Shown here in pieces: positions 5,115 to 11,576 of a DNA stretch of 11,576 nucleotides. The notes beneath the pieces are model-generated. The model saw only the letters and a program-made list of their open reading frames with translations. It had not been told where the DNA came from and did no database searches. Source of the stretch: an uncultured Lentisphaeria bacterium (GTDB lineage Bacteria; Verrucomicrobiota; Lentisphaeria; JABSQK01; CAJWLW01). The stretch is taken from contig CAJWLW010000138.1 in the NCBI GenBank assembly GCA_913042885.1, forward strand, positions 1-11,576, given 5' to 3'. Position numbers and translations under genes: made by a program. Positions within the stretch are counted from its first letter, which is position 1, and each line of letters starts with the position of its first letter.

Positions 5115-6605
5115 ATGACAAAACGACGAATCATCTACAACGATGACGGCGCGGCCGAGAAGCCCAGCCACAACCCCGAGGCGACTGCCGAGGGTTTTCT
5201 GGACGCCTATTTTAACCCGGCGCTGGGCACCCAGGTTGACACCTGGTTCTACAACTCGGCACACACCTGGCTCAACGAAGACAGGACTATGCTCGATGAC
5301 CGTGTCCGACAAACCGCTGGTGTTTTCGGCGATGCCAACGAGATCATCCTGGAGGCGGCCCGCAAGGCCGACATGGAGATATTCGGCTCCCTGCGGATGA
5401 ACGATATCCACTGTGCTTTCTGCGGGATTGAAGAGAAATTCAAGCTGCAGAACCCGGACCTCCTGATCGGCGGCGAGCACTGGCCCGACAAGTACCCTCA
5501 CCTCCTTGAGAGCGATGAACTCGACAGCAGGTGCCGGTATCCTGAGCTTGCGCTCGTGGGCTACTTCTCCGCTGCCTATGATTTCGCCAGAGAGGAGGTA
5601 CGGCAGTACCGCCTGGATTTCATCCGCCAATACTGCAGCAAGTACGACTGGGACGGTCTGGAGTTGGATTTCGTCCGCCATCCCCTGGTCTTCAAGCCGG
5701 GAGAGGAGGAAGAGAACCTGGATACCATGACGGACTTTGTCCGCCAGGTCAGGGCCACGCTCAACAAGATCGGCAGCGAGCGGGGCCGACCTTACTTATT
5801 GGCCGTGCGCGTGCCACCGACTCCGGCAACCGCATTGCGCACCGGTTTCGATGTCGAACGGTGGTTGGATGACAGTCTGATTGACCTGCTGATCGCCGCC
5901 AGCGAGTGGTCCTGGTACTACAGCAGCGAACTGAAGGAGTTCGTCGATATGGGACATCGCTGCGGCGTACCGGTCTATCTGAATTGTCCGCACCCGCATG
6001 ACCCGGCGAAACACTACAAATTCGGCGACGAAATGCATGGACCGCTGCTGCGTGCCATCTGCAGCAACTTCTGGGCCCTCGGCGCCGACGGTGTCTACCT
6101 GTTTAATTATCCTTATCCCAATGATGCCGATGAGACAAAGGTGTCCGGATGGTTGCAGGATATCGGTGACCCTGAGACTCTTCTTGGACTCGACAAGCTC
6201 TATCTTCCGGACAAGGGCGGCGGAGACTCAACCTGGGGGCCGGAAGCGGGTGGTTATCTCATGGGCCCTGATCCCTTTCCACTGCACATCGTGCACGGGC
6301 CAACGGTCAAAATTCTGGTTGGCGATGATGTGGAGAAGGCGGCCAGCAACGGGTTACTGAAAGAGATCCTGCTGCAGGTGGACGTAGAGAACATGCATGC
6401 GGTGGAAGGCCTCAATATCAGGATCAACGGCGACAGGTTGCCGGCCGAGAGTATTGAGCGGGCAGCCGAGAACTGTTTTGAGGCGCGCCTGCAGACGCCA
6501 CCGATCAAGCGGGGGATCAACGAAATTGACATCTTGCCTGGCTACAACAGCATTGGCCGACTCGTCTCGACGGTGACGAACGTGAAGATTTGGGTTCGGT
6601 ATTAA
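5115..6605 (+). CDS. Putative TIM-barrel glycoside hydrolase, GHL10-like
   Basis: The 496-residue product lacks a signal peptide and begins MTKRRIIYNDDG, where the Y-N-D-D-G strand is probably the first barrel strand. The (beta/alpha)8 signatures are DGLELDFVRHP (residues 180-190, with candidate catalytic E183 and D185), ASEWSWYY near 262-268 (E264), the YLNCPHPHDP strand near 290, and GADGVYLFNYPY (323-334). The D-G-(L/I)-x-x-D-F strand resembles the GHL10 / family-10-like glycosyl hydrolase group. From about 395 to the end lies a beta-sandwich-like domain. An in-frame stop at 5100-5102 makes 5115 the first possible ATG; the ribosome binding site is weak (GGA 8 nt before). The gene is divergent from the pseudopilin gene and convergent with the propeller gene 30 bp away. 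The substrate is unknown; the barrel call is firmer than the enzymatic activity. Confidence 0.75.
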   Translation: MTKRRIIYNDDGAAEKPSHNPEATAEGFLDAYFNPALGTQVDTWFYNSAHTWLNEDRTMLDDRVRQTAGVFGDANEIILEAARKADMEIFGSLRMNDIHCAFCGIEEKFKLQNPDLLIGGEHWPDKYPHLLESDELDSRCRYPELALVGYFSAAYDFAREEVRQYRLDFIRQYCSKYDWDGLELDFVRHPLVFKPGEEEENLDTMTDFVRQVRATLNKIGSERGRPYLLAVRVPPTPATALRTGFDVERWLDDSLIDLLIAASEWSWYYSSELKEFVDMGHRCGVPVYLNCPHPHDPAKHYKFGDEMHGPLLRAICSNFWALGADGVYLFNYPYPNDADETKVSGWLQDIGDPETLLGLDKLYLPDKGGGDSTWGPEAGGYLMGPDPFPLHIVHGPTVKILVGDDVEKAASNGLLKEILLQVDVENMHAVEGLNIRINGDRLPAESIERAAENCFEARLQTPPIKRGINEIDILPGYNSIGRLVSTVTNVKIWVRY

Positions 6606-6635
6606 TAGAAAAGGAAGTGGCTGCGTAATCCACGA

Positions 6636-8195
6636 TCACCGCATGCAGAACGAAAAAAGTTCCGCGTTTTTCATGAAAAACCGCAGCTTGCGATACGGCT
6701 CCTGTTTCTTCCAGGGAAAAACCGTGGAGCCGCCGAACTCGGGGCGGGCCACCGGCAGCATGGGATCACCCTTCCAGCTCATCCGGTGGGCAGTGCTGTC
6801 ACCGGTGAAAACATCGCAGTCCTCACGGCGCCGGTCCTTGAGCGGCTCGTCATAGTCATCGACAACCTCGACCACGATGTACCCGTCGGTGCCGCAGCGG
6901 GCGTTGATCACCAGGCCAGTGCCGTCGGACATAAACGGACGGGTGACCAGCAGGCCTTCGCGGACAGAGCCGGAGCCGACGGAGGCAAAACCTTCCTTGC
7001 GCAGCCGTGCCAGCCCCAAGCCATAGCGGACGAGGCTCGGGTCGCGGGTTTCCGGATGGTCAAGCCCCTCCCGCTTTCCCCAAATATGGTAGTCGTGGTG
7101 ACAGTTGGCGCCGCCGTAGAAGATCAACAGTTCGTCACCCACTTCGACGATCTGCGAACTGACATTCACCATGTGCTGGTCCCATTCACCCGGGGCGCCC
7201 TGCGGCAGCCACGGCTGCCGGTTGTTGGCGTGGCGCCATCGCTTGCGGTCGTGACTGAAAACAAGCTGCACATCTATTTCGTTGCGCACCCGGTGGAAGA
7301 CATTGAGAAAACCGATGTGCAGGTTGCCCGCCTGATCGTATTTCATCCCGTAAAATCCGTCATCGAGATTGTCATCCTCGTCATCCGGGCAAAGAATAGC
7401 GTACGGCTGGCCCCAATGCTGCATGTCCGGACTTTCCGACAGAAAGATTCGGCGGCGGTTCTGCCTGGAAAAATCGTAGGGGTATCGCGGCCCTGGATTG
7501 GTGGGCCCCACGGGATTGCGCGGATTGAGGCTCGCATGGCCCAGGTACCAATGCCGGCAGTAGGCGACAAAGGTGCGGTTCCAGTGGTCATAATGCAGCA
7601 TCGAGGCGTCGCCCATCTTCGACCCGCCTTTACCGAAACACGGCCGTTCATCGGCTACCGTCCAGCGAATACCGTCGGCGGAAGAGGCCATTCGAATCTC
7701 GCCTTCGTACGGGGGGTAGTGCGAGAAGAGCGCCCGGAAACGCTGCCCGTCATCCGCCGGGAACGGGTCCTCGATCACGCCTAATGAATGGGCAGACTCG
7801 ATACCGTCAGCGCCGGCGCCGAGAACGATATTGGTCTTGCGGCCGTTCTCGACCACGATGTCCAGCTCGGGTTTCTCCCAGTGTATTCCGTCCGTGCTTT
7901 CCGCATAGCATTGGCGTCCATCGAACAGTGAGTATTGCGGACTGCTATCGATCACATCCTCGTACCAGCACTTGAACAAGCCATTTTGTGAATCGCGGCA
8001 GACAACATGATTGGCGCTCTGGAAGAAGAGGGAATTCTCCCACGGTTTATCCTGTTTGATCACCGGGTTTGCAGGATCTTTGGTCGGCTGATGGAAGGTC
8101 TTGGTCATGTCCTGACAGGCTTCGATCATCAGGTTATCGAGAAACAGCTGGGGGGTGTCCCCGATAACCAGCATGGTACTGTCCAAGTCGTTCAT
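6636..8195 (-). CDS. Beta-propeller plus beta-sandwich protein, GH32/GH43-like architecture
   Basis: The 519-residue product has no signal peptide. Blade-like motifs of the S-x-D-x-x-x-W type recur: YAESTDGIHW (97-106), MASSADGIRW (169-178), LSESPDMQHW (252-261) and FSHDRKRW (313-320), as in five-bladed glycosidase propellers. The N-terminal QLFLDNLMIE (16-25) and FHQPTKDPANPV are familiar from a large uncharacterised family of Planctomycetes and Lentisphaerota. Residues 390-519 form a C-terminal sandwich ending in KLRFFMKNAELFSF, like the tail module of GH32 enzymes. The GH32 nucleophile motif WMNDPNG is absent, so invertase activity should not be assumed. GGAGG 6 nt before the ATG at 8195 is a strong ribosome binding site. 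The gene is divergent from the GH20-like gene with an 83-bp gap and convergent with the GHL10-like gene. Confidence 0.8.
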   Translation of the reverse strand: MNDLDSTMLVIGDTPQLFLDNLMIEACQDMTKTFHQPTKDPANPVIKQDKPWENSLFFQSANHVVCRDSQNGLFKCWYEDVIDSSPQYSLFDGRQCYAESTDGIHWEKPELDIVVENGRKTNIVLGAGADGIESAHSLGVIEDPFPADDGQRFRALFSHYPPYEGEIRMASSADGIRWTVADERPCFGKGGSKMGDASMLHYDHWNRTFVAYCRHWYLGHASLNPRNPVGPTNPGPRYPYDFSRQNRRRIFLSESPDMQHWGQPYAILCPDDEDDNLDDGFYGMKYDQAGNLHIGFLNVFHRVRNEIDVQLVFSHDRKRWRHANNRQPWLPQGAPGEWDQHMVNVSSQIVEVGDELLIFYGGANCHHDYHIWGKREGLDHPETRDPSLVRYGLGLARLRKEGFASVGSGSVREGLLVTRPFMSDGTGLVINARCGTDGYIVVEVVDDYDEPLKDRRREDCDVFTGDSTAHRMSWKGDPMLPVARPEFGGSTVFPWKKQEPYRKLRFFMKNAELFSFCMR

Positions 8196-8201
8196 CTCTG
8201 T

Positions 8202-8206
8202 CCTCC
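8202..8206 (-). promoter_or_regulatory. Ribosome binding site of the propeller gene
   Basis: The complement reads GGAGG, 6 nt from the ATG at 8195. It is the best Shine-Dalgarno match in the window and decides this start. Confidence 0.8.
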
Positions 8207-8222
8207 GTCGTTAAGTATTGTC

Positions 8223-8252
8223 ATTGTAACATATTTCAATCCTACATATATT
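8223..8252. promoter_or_regulatory. Overlapping divergent promoters of propeller and GH20-like genes
   Basis: On the plus strand TTGTAA (8224-8229) and TATATT (8247-8252, five of six -10 matches) are 17 bp apart. Transcription would start near 8259 and give a 20-nt leader to the ATG at 8279. On the minus strand TACAAT (complement of 8223-8228, five of six matches) is a candidate -10, without a clear -35. The two sets overlap, so the genes may compete for polymerase or share a regulator. Confidence 0.45.
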
Positions 8253-8266
8253 GCATGACATTCAAG

Positions 8267-8275
8267 AAGGAAGGA
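8267..8275 (+). promoter_or_regulatory. Ribosome binding site deciding the GH20-like start
   Basis: AAGGAAGGA sits 3 nt before the ATG at 8279, measured from its last base, or about 7 from its first AAGG core. It makes 8279 the start and not the earlier in-frame ATG at 8255, which would precede the predicted transcript start and place charged residues ahead of the signal peptide. Confidence 0.7.
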
Positions 8276-8278
8276 ATT

Positions 8279-11200
8279 ATGAAAAGCATGAAAGCGGTTG
8301 TCGGTGTTGTACTGGTTCTTGCCGCTGCCCAAAGCGCAATGGCGGCAGTGAAGGTATCCGAACAGGAACAGTCAGAGTGGCTGCGCTGGGTGATTCCGCT
8401 GCCAAAGAAGACCCGTATCGATAGTAAGGTCGAACTGCCTGCCTCGGAGGTGAAAATCACCGTGCGCCGGGGCGCCGGCGACACGGAGAAAACCGCTGCA
8501 GACCAACTGACCGCCTTGTTCAAAGAAAAAGGCAACACGGTCGGCTACCAGAGAGCCTTCGATACCGGCGGGAGCGGGGAAGCATTCGAAATCCTTATCG
8601 GTGTATGCGATGCCGAGGGGAAGGTCGCGGACGTCACGCTCACGGATATCGCTGATCTCGAGAACCTGCCGAATCGGGACCAGGCGTACCTCATTCGTCC
8701 CGTCGGCCAAGACCGTCTGGTGCTGACCGCGCTGCACGAGCGCGGTGTTTACTACGCCGTGCAGACCCTGCGGCAACTGCTCGAAAACAGATTTGACAAA
8801 GGCGCGGTGGCCATACCGCTGATCTCCGTAACCGACTGGCCGGATATGGCAAGACGCGGCGAATGGGGCTGTAACATCTGCGCACCGGACGAGACGTTGT
8901 GGATGGCACACCACAAGATGAACCTGATCCAATACGAAGTCAGGTGGAAGGTTGGCGCCGACGGCCGCGGGGGGATCAGCGGGTTCAAGCAGCCGGCCAA
9001 GTACGCGCCGGTCAACGTTCAGAAGCAGCTAAGCGAAAGATCGGAAAAGGAAATGAGAGCCTTTGGCAATCGCCATGCCATGTACATGGACCCGTCGCTC
9101 ATGCATTACAGTCTGCTGGGCGAGCGAACACGCATATTCGACGTCTATCCTGAGCTAAAGGAACCGATCAAGTCGAAAGGAAACTACGTTCCCGCTATCG
9201 GCGAAGTGAATGTCCGCTTTATGCCCTGTCCCTCGCAACCGAAGATGGTGGACCTGTTGGCGGACTTCATGCGCATTCTGGCGGAGACGGGTGCCGCCGA
9301 GATCGACTGTTGCCTGACGGAAGACGCGGCCCAGTGCGGCTGCAAGACGTGTCTCGCGGCAGGCGAGGACTTCGAGTTTGCCCTTGAAACGCGCGCCTAT
9401 GTGAATGCCTGGCGCCGGGTGGTCAAACAATACCCGGACCTGAAGATACGAATCTCCCTGAGCCAGGGGTCCTACAGGACCGACAATGCCAAGGTGCTCG
9501 CTGAAATCCCGCCCGGGGTGGGCGTCAGCTACTACGATGGCGGGAGATCCTATGACTCCTCGCGTGATCCGATGATCTATCCGCCGCTGGAAGCTTTCGC
9601 AGCCAAAGGCGGCTACCTGGGTGTGGTGCCGTCGCTGACCGCTTCATACGCCGTGGTCTCACCCTGGACCGCCCCCCAGTTCATCAGGTACAGGATGAAT
9701 GAATTCGTCGACAAGAAGCTGCAGGTGCTGATCGGCTATCCCACACCGACCAATCGCCTGTACGACTTCAACGTCACCGCGACCGCTGAGTGGTCATGGA
9801 ATGCCAAAGGCCGGTCAGAACGTGAGTTCGCGGCGGCCTGGGCCACCCGTCGTGGACTCGAGGATGCGGATGCCGTTGCAGATTGGGCGGTGATGCTGGG
9901 ACCGGTTTCCTGGGATGTTTATGGCTCCGGCATACCCTACCCACATTTCATGCACAGCAAGGCCGGGAAGCTGGTCGCCAATCGCGGCAAGCCCAGCCTC
10001 GGCGACAAGCGCTCGATGTTTCGATATTTCCCGACCGTCGAGCACATGGATAACGATCTGGCGGTGTGCGACCAAGCGATGGCAATCGCCAGGCGCATCG
10101 GGGCACCCGAAATTCTTCATGAAACCCGGGTTATTCGAGGTTACGTCAACATTGTGAAGGAAATCTACACGATCGCCGCACAGGTTAGCGAGCTGGCGAC
10201 CCCCACCTATGCCGACCGGGTGAAACTACAGGCGGCGATGAACAGGCTGACCATGGCGCGATTTGAAACCGTCGACGGACTTATACAATGGGAGCGAAGC
10301 ATCGGCTTGGGCCTCAGAGGTTATGAAAGATTCAGCGTAAATTCCATCGCGTGGGTTGATCAGACTGTTGACGTGATCGGTGAATCGCTTGCCTCGTCGT
10401 ATGGTGTGCAGCCGTTCACATCACCTTACTTTAACAGGAAAATAGGCGAATGGGCCACCGCTGACTTCAAAGACAAGCAGGTCATTGAAAAGAAATGGGA
10501 AGTCACACAGCAAATGCCGCCGTCCGGGGCCTGCGAAGTGACATTCATGTATCTGCCACGTTCGCAGGGCGCTTACATGAGCCGGGTGGCACTGGTCTCG
10601 GCGCCCGAGAAAACACCGGCAAAAGTAACGGAGGTGAGTATCGACAGGCACGCCGGCTATGCGGGCAAGCGCGGTATCAGTTCGACATCGAACATCTACA
10701 CCGTGACCCTGAAGAAACGCGATCCGGCGCTCCGTTATTTCATCCTTGCGGACATCCGCACGGATGAAGATGACAGAGTCTGCAACGGGGCCGTTTGGAT
10801 CAAGGCGCCGGCGCCCGCAGACTGGGACCCGGCCCGGGAGGCCGCAAATCTGCGCCCGCTGACGGACGAAGAGCTGGCTGAACAGATGCCCGAATTGCCG
10901 AAGTTCACCGGCAAAGGCTTGCGCGTCGGGGTTGTGTACGGGAAGTCCAGTCCCGCTTCGACTTCCATTCTCGCCTGTCTGCGTGGGGTCGACAATATCG
11001 ACGCTCAGCCGCTGGTCAACACCACGAGGGCAGCGATCATGGAATGCGATGTGATCGTGTACCTGGCGGTTGTTTTTCAGCCCAAGGGTTTCAGCGTCGG
11101 CGAGCAGCTGGTCGGCTTGCTCGAGGATTTCGTCAAGGCCGGGGGCGGTTTGATTTCTATTCATGACGCCGTCGGCTATCGCGGCCAGGCGGAGCTGATC

Positions 11201-11554
11201 AAGACTGTATGTGCCCGCGGCGTGGCCCATGTAAGAGACGCGCGCTGGACAGTCGTCAAGCAGCATCCGGTGACCGCCGGGATCGAGCAGGGAAAAACAA
11301 TGTTTCACAGTTATTACGATCATATCGAGCTGGAGAACGGGCCCCAAGGAGCGGTGCTGGCCACCGGTGACAAAACCGGGAAACCGGTGGTTGTGGCCGG
11401 TGCATACGGCAAGGGACGTTACCTGGCCTGTGGTATGATTGTCGGCGTCTCTCAGGATGATAAGCCGACGCCGCTGACCAACGGTGAGCGGATCCTGATC
11501 CAGAACGCCGTCAAGTGGTGCGGCCGGCAATCGGCCGACCCCGGCAACAGGTGA
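8279..11554 (+). CDS. Exported GH20-like/DUF4838-like barrel protein with C-terminal ThuA-like domain
   Basis: The 1091-residue product opens with a Sec signal peptide (1-22, cleavage after AMA). Residues about 45-180 resemble the GH20b alpha/beta domain that precedes many GH20, GH84 and alpha-glucuronidase-like barrels. It ends in the typical D186-W-P-D-M-A-R-R-G strand. A TIM-barrel-like region (about 185-510) includes HHKMN near 210 and a Cys-rich LTEDAAQCGCKTC (346-358), matching the C-x-C-x-x-C seen in DUF4838-type barrels. E348-D349 are candidate catalytic residues. A helical segment and a beta-rich domain (about 720-850) follow. Residues about 880-1085 are ThuA/glutamine-amidotransferase-like: LRVGVVYG, the AGGGLISIHDA turn (H962), HPVTAGI (996-1002) and YGKGRYLACG. 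An extracytoplasmic glycosidase is likely; substrate and the ThuA role are unknown. It is divergent from the propeller gene; its terminator is not in the window. Confidence 0.8.
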   Translation: MKSMKAVVGVVLVLAAAQSAMAAVKVSEQEQSEWLRWVIPLPKKTRIDSKVELPASEVKITVRRGAGDTEKTAADQLTALFKEKGNTVGYQRAFDTGGSGEAFEILIGVCDAEGKVADVTLTDIADLENLPNRDQAYLIRPVGQDRLVLTALHERGVYYAVQTLRQLLENRFDKGAVAIPLISVTDWPDMARRGEWGCNICAPDETLWMAHHKMNLIQYEVRWKVGADGRGGISGFKQPAKYAPVNVQKQLSERSEKEMRAFGNRHAMYMDPSLMHYSLLGERTRIFDVYPELKEPIKSKGNYVPAIGEVNVRFMPCPSQPKMVDLLADFMRILAETGAAEIDCCLTEDAAQCGCKTCLAAGEDFEFALETRAYVNAWRRVVKQYPDLKIRISLSQGSYRTDNAKVLAEIPPGVGVSYYDGGRSYDSSRDPMIYPPLEAFAAKGGYLGVVPSLTASYAVVSPWTAPQFIRYRMNEFVDKKLQVLIGYPTPTNRLYDFNVTATAEWSWNAKGRSEREFAAAWATRRGLEDADAVADWAVMLGPVSWDVYGSGIPYPHFMHSKAGKLVANRGKPSLGDKRSMFRYFPTVEHMDNDLAVCDQAMAIARRIGAPEILHETRVIRGYVNIVKEIYTIAAQVSELATPTYADRVKLQAAMNRLTMARFETVDGLIQWERSIGLGLRGYERFSVNSIAWVDQTVDVIGESLASSYGVQPFTSPYFNRKIGEWATADFKDKQVIEKKWEVTQQMPPSGACEVTFMYLPRSQGAYMSRVALVSAPEKTPAKVTEVSIDRHAGYAGKRGISSTSNIYTVTLKKRDPALRYFILADIRTDEDDRVCNGAVWIKAPAPADWDPAREAANLRPLTDEELAEQMPELPKFTGKGLRVGVVYGKSSPASTSILACLRGVDNIDAQPLVNTTRAAIMECDVIVYLAVVFQPKGFSVGEQLVGLLEDFVKAGGGLISIHDAVGYRGQAELIKTVCARGVAHVRDARWTVVKQHPVTAGIEQGKTMFHSYYDHIELENGPQGAVLATGDKTGKPVVVAGAYGKGRYLACGMIVGVSQDDKPTPLTNGERILIQNAVKWCGRQSADPGNR

Positions 11555-11576
11555 TGTGTCCACTCGACTCCCACTT

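Noticed and set aside
6606..6635. Bidirectional terminator between the convergent genes
   Set aside because: Only a 4-bp GTGG/CCAC stem is possible in the gap and there is no T tract.
6786..7784. A 332-codon plus-strand frame
   Set aside because: It is antisense to the propeller gene, has no recognisable motif and no sensible ribosome binding site.
8255..8278. Upstream in-frame ATG at 8255 as the GH20-like start
   Set aside because: The ribosome binding site lies after it, the predicted transcript start is about 8259, and it would add charged residues before the signal peptide.
11520..11538. CGGCCG repeat near the end of the last gene as a terminator
   Set aside because: The stem is only 6 bp, lies inside the coding sequence and is followed by ACCCC, not a T run.
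10421..11563. A 380-codon minus-strand frame at the right end
   Set aside because: It is antisense to the ThuA-like domain, whose motifs on the plus strand are convincing.

Overview
The window looks like a chromosomal carbohydrate-utilisation region from a PVC-superphylum bacterium, with Lentisphaerota/Kiritimatiellota-like or Planctomycetes-like relatives the best guess. The strongest hint is the small pseudopilin at 4098-4862. It carries an R-F-T-L-I-E-L prepilin leader and a perfect H-X9-D-G motif near its C-terminus, a combination that is massively expanded in those phyla. The DNA is GC-rich by eye, the genes are long and few, and the enzyme families are of the kind these organisms carry in large numbers. 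Nothing seen here fixes the genus.

Layout from left to right. (1) A partial minus-strand gene runs off the left edge (1-158) and looks like the N-terminal part of an uncharacterised nuclease-like family. (2) A divergent plus-strand gene (287-1804) encodes a secreted, repetitive, collagen-like surface protein with an almost perfect 333-bp tandem duplication, and ends in a strong intrinsic terminator (1855-1888). (3) A minus-strand pair, probably an operon, has the pseudopilin (4098-4862) followed by a two-domain protein of about 700 residues resembling (alpha/alpha)6-barrel glycosidases (1941-4046). (4) Divergent from it across a 252-bp regulatory region rich in symmetric sequences is a TIM-barrel GHL10-like protein (5115-6605). 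(5) Convergent with that gene is a beta-propeller plus beta-sandwich protein, GH32/GH43-like in architecture (6636-8195). (6) Divergent from the propeller gene across only 83 bp is a large exported GH20-like/DUF4838-like protein with a C-terminal ThuA-like domain (8279-11554).

Four of the genes look like carbohydrate-active enzymes of different folds. Only the GH20-like/ThuA protein has an obvious signal peptide; the other three appear cytoplasmic. My inference is a split scheme in which a glycan is trimmed outside the cytoplasm and fragments are finished inside. No transporter, sulfatase, SusC/D pair or dedicated regulator is visible, so the substrate cannot be named. I see no RNA genes, CRISPR arrays, insertion sequences or tRNAs. 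The parts most worth a second look are the recently duplicated collagen-like protein, the unassigned 700-residue enzyme with its pseudopilin partner, the GH20-like/ThuA fusion, and the operator-like symmetry in the 4863-5114 divergent region.
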